DNA of 64,000 bases, taken from assembly GCF_900116195.1 (NCBI RefSeq), contig NZ_FOZW01000004.1, forward strand, positions 310,001 through 374,000, given 5' to 3'. Within the stretch, counting starts at the first letter, position 1. Each line of letters opens with the position of its first letter. This DNA is from Alloyangia pacifica. GTDB lineage: Bacteria; Pseudomonadota; Alphaproteobacteria; Rhodobacterales; Rhodobacteraceae. Both the position numbers and the translations under genes were made by a program. Shown here in pieces: positions 25,538 to 34,640 of this stretch. The notes below the pieces were generated by a model. It was not told where the DNA came from, ran no database searches, and saw only the letters and a program-made list of their open reading frames with translations.

Positions 25538-26185
25538 TCAGGCGAGCGCTTCCAGCGCTGCGACATCCGCCGCCTCGAGCGCCGGGCGCGCGGCGGCGAT
25601 GCGCTCGGGCGGCCAATCCCACCACGCAAGGCGCAGCAGCCGGGCGATCTCGTCTTCGGTGAAGCGGAGCCGCACCACCTGAGCCGGGTTGCCGGTGACT
25701 ACGGCATAGGGCGGGATCTCGCCGCGCACCACTGCGCCTGCACCGATGATCGCGCCAGAGCCGATCCTCGCCCCGGCCAGAACCAGCGCCCCGGTGCCCA
25801 GCCAGACATCGTGGCCGATCTCGATGCCGCGCGTGTCGGGCTGGGTGCCCTGCATGGCCTCGCGGTCGAACACCATGAAGGGGTAGGTGCTGAGCCCCCG
25901 CGTCTCATGGTTGGCCGAGCCGCCTATGAAGCGGACGCCATGGGCGATCTGGCAGAACTTGCCGATCACCAGCCGGTCCTTCGAGAAGGGAAAGAGATAG
26001 GGCGCCAGCCGCGACACCCAGCCATCGGACGGGGGCGGGTCGAAGTCCGAGGCATAGGTGTGCGCGCCAACCTCGACGCAGGGGTGGTCGATCACCGCGC
26101 GCAGGTGGACGGTGCCGGCATGCGGCGTGCCGTCGGGCAGGATGATGGGGTGCACGGCATCCGCCGGCGGAAGGGCAAAGGGCAT
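25538..26185 (-). CDS. CatB/Vat-type hexapeptide O-acetyltransferase
   Basis: 215 residues. A left-handed beta-helix trimer, acetyl-CoA dependent. The family marks are FCQIAHGVRFIGGSANHETR, then IGHDVWLGTGALVLAGARIG, SGAIIGAGAVVRGEIPPYAV and VTGNPAQVVRLRF. A good ribosome site (AAAGGAGG) precedes ATG 26185. Close relatives include xenobiotic and polysaccharide acetyltransferases, so antibiotic resistance should not be assumed. It is convergent with the PaaI gene. Confidence 0.85.
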   Translation of the reverse strand: MPFALPPADAVHPIILPDGTPHAGTVHLRAVIDHPCVEVGAHTYASDFDPPPSDGWVSRLAPYLFPFSKDRLVIGKFCQIAHGVRFIGGSANHETRGLSTYPFMVFDREAMQGTQPDTRGIEIGHDVWLGTGALVLAGARIGSGAIIGAGAVVRGEIPPYAVVTGNPAQVVRLRFTEDEIARLLRLAWWDWPPERIAAARPALEAADVAALEALA

Positions 26186-26326
26186 GGGGCCTCCTTTGGA
26201 AACGCTTGGAAATCAGGGTTTCAAAGGTGCTGGTCCATGGCTCCCTCCATCGGTGGATGCATGAAGTGTAGCGCGATGCGCGCGGCGGCAAAAGCCGCTG
26301 CGCGGAAACCCGCCTCACGCGTCGGC

Positions 26327-26929
26327 TTATTCCCCGGGGCGTTTCAGCGAGAAGACCTCGCGGATCACCGAGTAATCGCGGTAGCCGAGGCGAGTGAGCG
26401 GCTGGAAGGTCGTCACGTCGAACTGCCCGTTCACCAGGCAATCGTCGCGCATGTGAACGCCGGTGACCTCGCCGAAGACTGCGTAATTGGCCGCGCCCTC
26501 GAGCTTCACGATCTGCGTCACCCTGCACTCCAGCGAGGCGGGTGCCCCGGCGACACGCGGGCAGTCGATGGTCTCGCAGGCGGCCTTGTCGATCCCTGCC
26601 AGCGCGAATTCATCCTCGCCGGCGGGCCAGGGGCCGGAGGTCTGGTTCATCACGTCGCGCGCCGCGTATTCCACGATGTTGACGCAGAACACCCCGCTTT
26701 CGCGCAGCTGCGCCACGCTGTCCTTGGTGCCGTCGCGGTCTTCCTTGGCGGAGGTCGAGGCGAACATCACCTGTGGTGGCACGTAGGCCACGGCGTTGAA
26801 GAAGGAATAGGGCGCAAGGTTGTCGCCCATCGTACCCCGGGTCGAGATCCAGCCGATGGGGCGGGGCGTCACGATGGCATTGAACGGATTGTGGGGCAGG
26901 CCGTGGCCATCTTCGGGGCGATAGAACAT
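26327..26929 (-). CDS. Flavin reductase-like FMN-binding split-barrel protein
   Basis: 200 residues. The flavin-reductase domain is clear: FNAIVTPRPIGWISTRG, LAPYSFFNAVAYVPPQVMFA, then GVFCVNIVEYAARDVMNQTS and the substrate loop ECRVTQIVKLEGAANYAVFG. Such proteins reduce FMN/FAD with NAD(P)H or act as flavin-dependent oxidoreductases. No monooxygenase partner is adjacent. It diverges from the next gene. Confidence 0.85.
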   Translation of the reverse strand: MFYRPEDGHGLPHNPFNAIVTPRPIGWISTRGTMGDNLAPYSFFNAVAYVPPQVMFASTSAKEDRDGTKDSVAQLRESGVFCVNIVEYAARDVMNQTSGPWPAGEDEFALAGIDKAACETIDCPRVAGAPASLECRVTQIVKLEGAANYAVFGEVTGVHMRDDCLVNGQFDVTTFQPLTRLGYRDYSVIREVFSLKRPGE

Positions 26930-27011
26930 GCCAGTCCTCTCAGGTGTTTGCGCGCTTGTCGGACCCGTGATAGGGCGGAATCGTCCAAAAAGCCACGGGG
27001 AGAGCGGGCCT

Positions 27012-27497
27012 CTGTACAGTTTGTCCCAGGAACGCCCCGACGACCGTTGGGAGGTCGAGGCTCTCTATGATCTGTGCTTCGCGCCCGGGCGCGAGCTGCT
27101 GTCCTCCTACCGCCTGCGCGACGGGGTGCCGCCGGTTTCCGAGCTGTGCCGGGTGGCGAAGGACGAGGGCGGCATCATCGGCGGCGCGATCCGTTACTGG
27201 CCGGTGCGCATCGGCGCGGTGCAATCGCTGCTGCTTGGGCCGGTCGCCGTGCACCCCACCGCGCAGGGCGAGGGGCTGGGCGCGGCTTTGATCCGCGACA
27301 CGCTGGAACGGGCACGGGCGCTGGAATGGGGCCGGGTGCTGCTGGTCGGTGACGAGCCTTATTACCGCCGCTTCGGATTCTCCAAGATCGAGGGGGTCGA
27401 GATGCCCCCGCCGACCAACCCCGAGCGGGTGCTGGCGCTGGAACTGCGTCCCGGCGCCTGGCAGGGCGTGGTGGGCGAGGTGACCCGCAAAACTTGA
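27012..27497 (+). CDS. GNAT N-acetyltransferase (probable CTG start)
   Basis: About 161 residues. Motif A is LLGPVAVHPTAQGEGLGAAL with the Q-G-E-G-L-G acetyl-CoA loop; YYRRFGF closes the fold. The real N-terminus looks like LYSLSQERPDDRWEVEALYD. GGGGAGAG lies 7 nt before CTG 27012, whereas TTG 27021 is too far from it and an ATG at 26928 would overlap the divergent gene start. Substrate unknown; the fold matches YhbS-like acetyltransferases. Confidence 0.7.
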   Translation: MYSLSQERPDDRWEVEALYDLCFAPGRELLSSYRLRDGVPPVSELCRVAKDEGGIIGGAIRYWPVRIGAVQSLLLGPVAVHPTAQGEGLGAALIRDTLERARALEWGRVLLVGDEPYYRRFGFSKIEGVEMPPPTNPERVLALELRPGAWQGVVGEVTRKT

Positions 27498-27548
27498 AAT
27501 CCCGCGCCGTGCGCCGATCTTCTAGGGAAGACCCGAAGGAGGCCGCCC

Positions 27549-28313
27549 ATGACCGCACCCGTCACCGGAACCCAGCTCGTTCCCGTCAGCATCGACGCGG
27601 AGATCGCCGCACTGGCCCGCCGGCACCGCGCCGCGGGAGGCGTCGGGCTGCAGGTGCTCAACATCATCGGGGGGCAGGCCGAGAACCTGCTCGAGCGCCT
27701 GCCGGACAAGGTGAAGGACCGGCTCGAGGGCAGCACGGCCAAGGCGCTGGAACTGGCGTTGAAGGCGGCCTCGGGCTCGCGCCGCGCGGTGCCGGACCAG
27801 AAGGGCTGGCTGAACACCGCGCTCGCCACCGCCATGGGCGCGGCGGGCGGGGCAGGGGGGCTTCCGACCGCCATGGCCGAGCTTCCGGTCACCGTGACAG
27901 TCCTGCTGCGCGCCATTCAGGGGATCGCGGCGGAATACGGCTTCGATCCCGAGATGCCCGAGATCAAGCGCGAATGCCTCAGCGTCTTCGCCTCGGCCGG
28001 GCCGCTGGAGGCGGACGACGGGGCAGATCTGGGGTTTCTCGCAACGCGGGTGACGCTGACAGGGGCCACGGTGCATGGGCTGATCGGCAAGGTGGCGCCG
28101 CGCCTCGCCACGGCGCTGGGGCAGAAGCTGGCGGCGCAGACCGTGCCCATCCTGGGGGCGGCGGCGGGGGCGGCGACCAACTATGCCTACACCAGCTACT
28201 ACCAGCAGATGGCGCACGTGCATTTCGGCCTTCTGCGGCTGGAGCAGCAGAGCGGCCGGTCGCGCGCGGAGCTGGTCGAGGCGCTGCGCGAGAAGCTGGC
28301 GCTCCGGGCTTAA
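27549..28313 (+). CDS. EcsC family protein
   Basis: 254 residues. It matches the EcsC domain: NIIGGQAENLLERLPDKVKD early, then LNTALATAMGAAGGAGGLPT, then LLRAIQGIAAEYGFDPE, a Gly/Ala-rich hydrophobic segment (VPILGAAAGAATNYAYTSY), and AHVHFGLLRLEQQ near the end. EcsC proteins are linked to ABC-transporter or secretion-related processes in Bacillus, but the role here is unknown. The gene follows the GNAT gene by 51 bp on the same strand. Confidence 0.8.
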   Translation: MTAPVTGTQLVPVSIDAEIAALARRHRAAGGVGLQVLNIIGGQAENLLERLPDKVKDRLEGSTAKALELALKAASGSRRAVPDQKGWLNTALATAMGAAGGAGGLPTAMAELPVTVTVLLRAIQGIAAEYGFDPEMPEIKRECLSVFASAGPLEADDGADLGFLATRVTLTGATVHGLIGKVAPRLATALGQKLAAQTVPILGAAAGAATNYAYTSYYQQMAHVHFGLLRLEQQSGRSRAELVEALREKLALRA

Positions 28314-28552
28314 CGGGTTCGCAAGGTTAATCGCCTATCAAGTGCGCAGGGCGCGGTGAAACCCGCGCCGCAGCGCCCGCGCAGAACGTGCGGGTCGCGT
28401 CCCGCGCCAGAACGGCCGGTGATGCGCGCAAACTCACTCTATCGCCCGGGGTGCGGGGGACCGATGCGCCGGGCGGGCCTGTGTAACAGGGGCGCTCGCG
28501 ACTTTTGCCGGGCTCGCGGGGCCGCGCCGGAGGGCTGAGTCAACGGTTAGGC

Positions 28553-30802
28553 TCAGCCCTGCCAGCGCATAAAGTCCATGACCGCGCCGCGCACCGATTG
28601 CTCGCCACGTTCGCGCGCGTCGCAGATCACGTCATAGAGCGCATCAAGGTCCGTGCGCATGATCAGGCTCTTCACCGGCCCGATGGACGCCGGGCGCATG
28701 GACAGCCGGTGCAGGCCGATGGCGGCGAGGCAGATTGCCTCGATCGGCCGCCCCGCATCCTCGCCGCAGAAGCTGAGCGGCGTGCCGGTGGCCGAGCAGC
28801 GCTGCACGATCTGCTCGAGGAAGGTCAGGAAGCTGACGTTAAGCGTATCGTAGCGCCTGCGCACCCGCTCATTCTCGCGGTCGGCAGCGAAGAAGAACTG
28901 CTTGAGATCGTTGCCGCCGATCGAGACGAACTCGACCTCCTCGAAGAACTTGTTCGAGGCATAGGCGAGGCTCGGCGTCTCGAGCATGGTGCCGACGGAG
29001 ATCTTTTCGGGGACCACGTGACCGAGCTTGCGCTCGATGGCCATGGCCTTGTCGACCTCGGCGCGTGCGGCGCGGAATTCCTCCCATTGCGCGACGAAGG
29101 GGAACATCAGCGTCAGCGGACGCCCCTCGGAGGCGCGCAGCAGCGCCTGCAGCTGCATCCGCATGACCCCGGGCCGGTCGAGGCCCACCCGGATCGCCCG
29201 CCAGCCGAGCGCCGGGTTGGGCTCGTCGGTGGGCTTCATGTAGGGCAGCACCTTGTCCGAGCCGATGTCGAGCGTGCGGAAGATCACCGGCTTGTCGCCC
29301 GCTGCCTCGGCGGCCTCGATCACCCGCTTGTAGACGGCAACGAGCTCGGTCCGCGAGGGCATCTTGTTGCGCACGAGGAATTGCAGCTCGGTGCGGAACA
29401 GGCCCACGCCTTCGGCGCCGGAGTTCTCAAGCGAAGGCAGGTCGGCCAGCAGCCCGGCGTTCATGTAGAGGCTGATGCGCTTGCCGCATTGCGAAATCGC
29501 GGGCTTCTGCCGGATCGAGGCATAGCGCTCCTGCGCCTCGGCCTGCATGGCGATCTTGTCGCGGAAGGCGGTGACCACCGTGTCGTCGGGGCGCAGGTGC
29601 ACGAGGCCCTGATCGCCGTCGACCATGATGTGATCGCCGTTCAGTGCCTCGGTGGTGATGCGTGTGGCATTGATCACCAGCGGGATCGCCAGCGCGCGGG
29701 CGACCACGGCGGCATGACTGCCGACAGAGCCTTCCTCGAGCACGATGCCGCGCAGCTGACGGCCGTATTCCAGCAGCTCTCCGGGGCCGATATTGCGCGC
29801 CACGAGGATCGGGTCGGCGGGCATCGAGGCACCGGTGTCCTTGCCCTGACCCGTAAGGATGCGAAGCAACCGGTTCGACAGATCATCGAGATCGTGCAGC
29901 CGCTCGCGCAGGTAGTTGTCGGCGACCTGGCTCATCCGGGCACGGGCGGCGGATTGTTCTTTTTCCACCGCGGCCTCGGCGGAAAGCCCGCGCGAGATGT
30001 CCTCTTCCATGCGACGCCGCCAGCCCTTGGAGTTGGCGAACATGCGGTAGGCCTCGAGCACCTCGAGCTGCTCGGCATCCTCGACCGCGCCAGCGAGCAT
30101 CTCGTCGACGCTGACGCGCAGTTGCTCGATGGCGGCGTCGAGCCGCTGCAGCTCGCGCTCGGGGTCGTCGGCCACGAGGTTGGTGACCATCACCCGCGGC
30201 TCATGCAGCCAGACGTGGCCCTCGGTGGTGCCCTCCTGCCCGGTGCCGCCGCGCAGCATGGTGGGCTGGGTGTGCCGCGCCGAAAGCGCGGCGGTGTCGC
30301 CGACGAAGGCGCCGAGCTCGGTCATCTCGGCCAGCACCATCGCCACCACTTCCAGTGCGTAGACCTCGTCGGAGGTGAACTCGCGCTTCTGCTTGGTCTG
30401 TACGACGAGAACGCCAAGCGTCTCGCCGAGTCGCTGGATCGGCACGCCGAGGAAGCTGGAGTAAATCTCCTCGCCGGTCTCGGGCATGTAGCGGAAGCCC
30501 TTGGCCGAGGGGGCGTCGGCGGTGTTCACCACCTTGCCGCTGCGCGCGACCCGGCCCACGAGGCCCTCGCCCATGCGCATGCGGGTCTGGTGGACGGCCT
30601 CTTTCTTGAGGCCCTCGGTGGCGCAGAGCTCGAGCGTGTCCTCGTCGCGGAAGAGGTAGATCGAGCACACTTCGGAGCCCATGGAGTCGGCGGTCAGATG
30701 CGTGATCTTGTCGAGGCGCGCCTGTCCGGCGGCATCCTCGGCCATGGTGTCCCGCAGCCGCCCCAGCAGCTTGCGGCTTTCGCTTTCGGTGCCGTCCGGC
30801 AT
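28553..30802 (-). CDS. ptsP: Phosphoenolpyruvate-protein phosphotransferase, nitrogen-type (EI-Ntr)
   Basis: 749 residues, the length of EI-Ntr with an N-terminal GAF domain (about 20-160, SEVCSIYLFRDEDTLELCAT). The EI part carries the phospho-histidine motif EEGSVGSHAAVVARALAIP, and the PEP-binding barrel has VGLFRTELQFL, FRTLDIGSDK and VSIGGNDLKQFFFAADREN. It starts the PTS-Ntr phosphorelay (EI-Ntr, NPr, EIIA-Ntr) that senses nitrogen and potassium status. A GGGCTGAG/CTCAGCCC hairpin overlaps its stop codon. Confidence 0.95.
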   Translation of the reverse strand: MPDGTESESRKLLGRLRDTMAEDAAGQARLDKITHLTADSMGSEVCSIYLFRDEDTLELCATEGLKKEAVHQTRMRMGEGLVGRVARSGKVVNTADAPSAKGFRYMPETGEEIYSSFLGVPIQRLGETLGVLVVQTKQKREFTSDEVYALEVVAMVLAEMTELGAFVGDTAALSARHTQPTMLRGGTGQEGTTEGHVWLHEPRVMVTNLVADDPERELQRLDAAIEQLRVSVDEMLAGAVEDAEQLEVLEAYRMFANSKGWRRRMEEDISRGLSAEAAVEKEQSAARARMSQVADNYLRERLHDLDDLSNRLLRILTGQGKDTGASMPADPILVARNIGPGELLEYGRQLRGIVLEEGSVGSHAAVVARALAIPLVINATRITTEALNGDHIMVDGDQGLVHLRPDDTVVTAFRDKIAMQAEAQERYASIRQKPAISQCGKRISLYMNAGLLADLPSLENSGAEGVGLFRTELQFLVRNKMPSRTELVAVYKRVIEAAEAAGDKPVIFRTLDIGSDKVLPYMKPTDEPNPALGWRAIRVGLDRPGVMRMQLQALLRASEGRPLTLMFPFVAQWEEFRAARAEVDKAMAIERKLGHVVPEKISVGTMLETPSLAYASNKFFEEVEFVSIGGNDLKQFFFAADRENERVRRRYDTLNVSFLTFLEQIVQRCSATGTPLSFCGEDAGRPIEAICLAAIGLHRLSMRPASIGPVKSLIMRTDLDALYDVICDARERGEQSVRGAVMDFMRWQG

Positions 30803-31000
30803 AATGTGCTCGACTTAATTCGTTCCGCTCTTGGGATCAGCTATATGCGGTTTGCTCCGAGAAAGGAAACGGCATCAACGGGCTTGGCCGGATTCCCGCG
30901 TGCCGGGTCGCGCGATTGCCGCGTGTTTCCGCTACCGGGAGAATGTGCCGGGTATCACGGGTCGATAAGGCAGGGGAATAAGCCTGGCAAAAGGCCGGAC

Positions 31001-31032
31001 AAAGAAAAGCGGCGCTCCGGGGGGAGCGCCGC
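31001..31032 (-). terminator. Rho-independent terminator after lysC
   Basis: On the minus strand, a GC hairpin (GGCGCTCC-loop-GGAGCGCC within longer arms) is followed by TTTTCTTTG. It lies 52 bp past the lysC stop. Confidence 0.75.
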
Positions 31033-31083
31033 CTGTCGTGTCTGAGTTGCAGGGCCGGTGCCGCGCGGCGCCGGTCGGATGCC

Positions 31084-32343
31084 TCAGTCTGCCTTTTCCA
31101 GTTCGAAAGCGTCGTGCAGGGCCTGCACTGCAAGCTCCATGTACTTGCGCTCGATGAGCACGGAGATCTTGATCTCGGAAGTGGTGATCACCTGGATGTT
31201 GATGTTCTCGTCCGAGAGGATCTTGAACATCTTCGCGGCGACGCCGGCGGCCGAGCGCATGCCGATGCCGACAACCGAAACCTTGGCGACCTCGGTTTCC
31301 GATTCGAGCTTGTCGAAGGTCAGCGTGCCGGCGGCCTGCGCGTCTGCCAGTGCCTTCTCGGCGCGCTTCACCTGGTTGACCGGGCAGGAGAAGGTCATGT
31401 CGGTGACGCCGCCCTCGTGACCCTTGTAGTTGGTCTCGGAGACGTTCTGCACGATCATGTCGACGTTCACGCCGGCATCGGCCAGCGTGCCGAAGATCGC
31501 AGCTGCGATGCCCGGACGGTCGGCGATGGTGACGAGGGTCATCTTGGCCTCGTCGCGCGAAAAGGCCACACCGGCCACAACTTTCGATTCCATGATATCC
31601 TCCTCGTCGCAAACGAGCGTCCCGGCGTCGTCCGACTGTTCCTCGAAGCTGGAGAGGACCCGCAGCTTCACGTTGTAACGCATGGCAAGTTCGACCGAGC
31701 GGGTCTGCAGCACCTTGGCTCCGAGCGAAGCCAGCTCGAGCATTTCCTCGAAGGAGATGCGGTCGAGCTTGCGGGCCTTTTCGCAGACGCGCGGGTCGGT
31801 GGTGTAGACGCCGTCGACGTCGGTGTAGATGTCGCAGCGCTCGGCACCGAAGGCGGCGGCGAAGGCGACGGCGGTGGTGTCCGAGCCGCCCCGGCCCAGC
31901 GTGGTGATGCGGCCCTCGGGGCTGATGCCCTGGAAGCCGGCGACCACGGCCACCTTCATGCCCTCTTCGAACTTGCGGGTGATGTTGTCGGTCGGAATGT
32001 CGAGGATCCGCGCCGCGCTGTGCGCCGAGGTGGTCTGCAGCGGCACCTGCCAGCCCTGCCAGCTGCGCGCGGGAACGTCCATTTCCTGAAGCGTCAGCGC
32101 CATCAGGCCGGCGGTCACGTTCTCGCCCGAGGAGACGACGGCGTCATACTCGCGCGCATCGAACAGCGGCGAGGTCTCTTCGACATAGCCGACGAGCTTG
32201 TTGGTCTCGCCCGACATGGCCGAGACGATGACGATCACGTCGTAGCCCTTGGCCACTTCGACGCCGACGCGTTTGGCGGCCCGACGGATCCGGTCAAGCG
32301 TGGCGACGGAGGTGCCGCCGAATTTCATCACGAGAACGGGCAT
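31084..32343 (-). CDS. lysC: Aspartate kinase
   Basis: 419 residues. It phosphorylates aspartate, the first step to lysine, methionine and threonine. The N-terminal VMKFGGTSVATLDRIRRAA and the TTLGRGGSDTTAVAFAAA nucleotide loop identify the family. The C-terminal half has two ACT domains (VTIADRPGIAAAIFGTLADA and the later GIGMRSAAGVAAKMFKIL) that would mediate feedback inhibition. It lies downstream of the minus-strand genes at 32.5-34 kb but is separated from them by a repeat fragment. Confidence 0.96.
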   Translation of the reverse strand: MPVLVMKFGGTSVATLDRIRRAAKRVGVEVAKGYDVIVIVSAMSGETNKLVGYVEETSPLFDAREYDAVVSSGENVTAGLMALTLQEMDVPARSWQGWQVPLQTTSAHSAARILDIPTDNITRKFEEGMKVAVVAGFQGISPEGRITTLGRGGSDTTAVAFAAAFGAERCDIYTDVDGVYTTDPRVCEKARKLDRISFEEMLELASLGAKVLQTRSVELAMRYNVKLRVLSSFEEQSDDAGTLVCDEEDIMESKVVAGVAFSRDEAKMTLVTIADRPGIAAAIFGTLADAGVNVDMIVQNVSETNYKGHEGGVTDMTFSCPVNQVKRAEKALADAQAAGTLTFDKLESETEVAKVSVVGIGMRSAAGVAAKMFKILSDENINIQVITTSEIKISVLIERKYMELAVQALHDAFELEKAD

Positions 32344-32449
32344 GGCGCCTCCCCGGCATGGTCCTTTGAATCAGCGGTCCTTTACGCGGGGGGGCGGGGC
32401 TGCGCAAGAGCCTAGCGCCGGCAGGGCGAGTGATCCCTGCGTGGGGCAG

Positions 32450-32490
32450 CCGGTTTTGAGTATTTTCGGAAAGATGAAAGCGCCCGCGCG
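32450..32490. repeat. Dispersed repeat, partial copy
   Basis: GAGTATTTTCGGAAAGATGA at about 32457-32476 recurs exactly at about 55938. It corresponds to the tail block of the dispersed family, without the GGGGGCAGC hairpin. Confidence 0.5.
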
Positions 32491-32525
32491 TCACGGTTCT
32501 GCCCCGGGCGGGTCGAGAGGCCGGA

Positions 32526-32996
32526 TCAGCGCTGGCGGTAGTCGACGGGGGCGATCCCGTCCTGCGCGACAAAGGTCTCCTGCCCGGACACCACCTCGGT
32601 GTTCTGCGCCGATGCTGCCTGCCACCCGCCGGGGGTGCGCTCGAGCACGAAGATCAGGATGGTCTGGCGCGGTCCGGCCTCGGTGCCGTCGGGGGCGCGC
32701 TGGCCGGTCATGTGAAAGCGGCAGCGGACGACGGCGTGATCCGTGCCGAGCATACGCGTCGCGGTGCGGCCGGGGCGCAGCGCGGTGTCGGCGAAAAAGC
32801 TCTTCAGGGCGTAGTCATGCGGGCGGGCGATGGCGGCACGCCCGGTCCACCACAGCCCGGTCACGTTGACGAATTCGGCATCCTCGGCAAAGAGCGCGGC
32901 GATGGCCGCGCCGTCGCGCGTGGCCCAGGCGCGGGCAAAGGCGGCGGGAAACTCCTCGGGCCGCCGCGGCAGGTCAATAGGGGTGGCTGCGACCAT
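32526..32996 (-). CDS. SnoaL/NTF2-like protein (SgcJ/EcaC type)
   Basis: 156 residues in one cone-shaped NTF2-like domain. It begins with AAFARAWATRDGAAIAALFAED, continues AEFVNVTGLWWTGRAAIARP, and ends with strands like ILIFVLERTPGGWQAASAQ. Members bind small hydrophobic molecules or act as isomerase-like enzymes; the substrate is unknown. Its start overlaps the 3' end of the SDR gene by 23 bp, so the pair is probably co-transcribed. Confidence 0.8.
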   Translation of the reverse strand: MVAATPIDLPRRPEEFPAAFARAWATRDGAAIAALFAEDAEFVNVTGLWWTGRAAIARPHDYALKSFFADTALRPGRTATRMLGTDHAVVRCRFHMTGQRAPDGTEAGPRQTILIFVLERTPGGWQAASAQNTEVVSGQETFVAQDGIAPVDYRQR

Positions 32997-33618
32997 CCCA
33001 GGTCTCGAAGCAGCCGGTGGTCTCGAGGCTCAGCGCCTCCAGCCGGTCGGCGAGCCCGGCGGCGGATTGCTCGGGGGTCAGGTCGGCGCCGGTGCCACCC
33101 ATCTCGGTGGCGACCCAGCCGGGGTGGTAGATGCCGACCGAGATGCCGCGCGGCTTCAGCGCTGCGGCGAGGTTGCTGCCGAGATTGAGCGCGGCGGCCT
33201 TCGAGGCGCGGTAGATCAGTGCGTTGCCCTTGGCCAGCGCATTGGAGCCCATCTGCGAGCTGATGATCATGATCTTCGGCGTGGCAGCCCGTTCGAGCAG
33301 CGGCAGCATCGCCTGCACCGTCAGGAAGACGCCGGTGACGTTGACGCGGAACATCTCGTCCCACATCTCGGGCGGGTAGCCGGTGTCGAGGGGCTCGGGC
33401 TTGTCGAAATAGGCGCCGGCATTGCAGATCAGCGCGTCGAGCGCGGTGCCGCCGAGCTCATCGGCCAGCGCCTTGGGCGAGGCCGGGTCGGCGACGTCAA
33501 GCGGCAGCAGGCCGGGAGTGTTGCGCGCGGTGCCGAGCACCTCGTTGCCACGGGCCTCGAGGGTTTTGGCCAGCGCGGCGCCGATGCCGCGGTTGGCGCC
33601 GGTGATGAGCAGTCGCAT
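32974..33618 (-). CDS. Short-chain dehydrogenase/reductase
   Basis: 214 residues. The Rossmann nucleotide loop is GANRGIGAAL, and LICNAGAY corresponds to the NNAG motif. The catalytic Ser-Tyr-Lys positions fall in SSQMGSN and YRASKAAA. It is a classical NAD(P)H oxidoreductase of unknown substrate. The order on the minus strand is DUF1178, SDR, SnoaL-like, with short spacings. Confidence 0.9.
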   Translation of the reverse strand: MRLLITGANRGIGAALAKTLEARGNEVLGTARNTPGLLPLDVADPASPKALADELGGTALDALICNAGAYFDKPEPLDTGYPPEMWDEMFRVNVTGVFLTVQAMLPLLERAATPKIMIISSQMGSNALAKGNALIYRASKAAALNLGSNLAAALKPRGISVGIYHPGWVATEMGGTGADLTPEQSAAGLADRLEALSLETTGCFETWDGRSHPY

Positions 33619-33626
33619 GGGGTGTC

Positions 33627-34070
33627 CTAGTTCGATTTCCGGGTGGGCAGGAAGGGCAGGGGCGCGACGGGCACGCCGTCCTCGATCAGCGCCTTGGCCT
33701 CGTCGCCCCGCGTCTCGCCCCAGATCGGGCGGTGCGGGGTGTCGCCGCTGTGCATGGCGCGCGCCTCGCGGGCAAAGTCCCGCCCCACGTAATCGGAGGT
33801 CTTCTCGACGTGCTCGCGCAGGGCGCGCAATGCCTTTTCCGCCTCGGAGGCGGGTTCGCTGAGGCTGGGCTTTTCGGGCTTGGGCGCGGCGTCCGGGCGG
33901 GCCGCGCCGCTGTTCACCCGCGGTGCCATGAGCACCTTTTCAACCTTCGGCGAGCCGCAAAGTGCACAGGCGACCATGCCTGCCGCGTGCAGCTTGTCGA
34001 AGGCGCTGGCCGATTGGAACCAGCTGTCGAAGCGGTGATCTTCCGCGCATTTGAGAGAGTATTGGATCAT
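33627..34070 (-). CDS. DUF1178 family protein
   Basis: 147 residues. The N-terminus MIQYSLKCAEDHRFDSWFQS and the zinc-ribbon pair (C8, then CALCG near residue 36) define the family. VEKVLMAPRVNSG follows, then a polar linker and a helix-rich C-terminus with IEDGVPVAPLPFLPTRK. It is widespread in alphaproteobacteria and of unknown function. The ribbon resembles that of FmdB-type regulators. Confidence 0.9.
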   Translation of the reverse strand: MIQYSLKCAEDHRFDSWFQSASAFDKLHAAGMVACALCGSPKVEKVLMAPRVNSGAARPDAAPKPEKPSLSEPASEAEKALRALREHVEKTSDYVGRDFAREARAMHSGDTPHRPIWGETRGDEAKALIEDGVPVAPLPFLPTRKSN

Positions 34071-34130
34071 GCGGCTGTTCCGAGATGATCTCTTTTACCT
34101 AGTCAAATTCCGCGCGGGTTCAAGCGGCTG

Positions 34131-34598
34131 TCAGTGCTTGCGGGAAAAGGCGCGGAAGCCGCGCAACAATTTGGACAGCTCGGGATGGTCGACCAGTTCG
34201 GCGGCGCGCTTGGGGCTGACCCAGCGCCGCTTCCGCTCGCCGCGCTCGGGGAACCGTTTGTCACATTCCATGACCTCGAGTGCATAGACCAGCGCCAGAT
34301 GCGGCCGGTTGGAGCTGCGCTTGTGATAGGTGTAGCCGCCAACGCAGAGTTCGCTGACCATCCCCTTCACGCCGGCTTCTTCCCAGGCCTCGCGCGCGGC
34401 GGTCTTGGCCGGGCTGCGGCCGGGCATGGGCCAGCCCTTGGGCAAGGTCCAGCGTTTGCGGCCGCGGCTGGTGATCAGGAGGAGCTGCAGCTTGCCGTCA
34501 CGGATGCGATAGCAGAGCGCGGCATATTGCACATGAGTCCGCTTCGGCATCTGCCTGATGCCGGGAGCGCGAGATACGGTGTCCAGTGAAGCGCCCAT
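34131..34598 (-). CDS. NUDIX hydrolase
   Basis: 155 residues. The Nudix box is complete: GWPMPGRSPAKTAAREAWEE followed by AGV. Preceding text QYAALCYRIRDGKLQLLLIT and RGRKRWTLPKG is typical of DIPP-type or mutator-like Nudix enzymes. It probably cleaves a dinucleoside or inositol polyphosphate; substrate unknown. The ATG at 34598 is used; MPKRTHVQ at 34550 is a possible alternative. Confidence 0.9.
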   Translation of the reverse strand: MGASLDTVSRAPGIRQMPKRTHVQYAALCYRIRDGKLQLLLITSRGRKRWTLPKGWPMPGRSPAKTAAREAWEEAGVKGMVSELCVGGYTYHKRSSNRPHLALVYALEVMECDKRFPERGERKRRWVSPKRAAELVDHPELSKLLRGFRAFSRKH

Positions 34599-34640
34599 CC
34601 TGTTGTCCTGCCCGGTTTTGCACCGATGTTGCGCCTGATC

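Noticed and set aside
25538-26185. Calling the CatB/Vat-like enzyme an antibiotic-resistance gene
   Set aside because: The hexapeptide family covers many polysaccharide and xenobiotic acetyltransferases; nothing in the context supports resistance.
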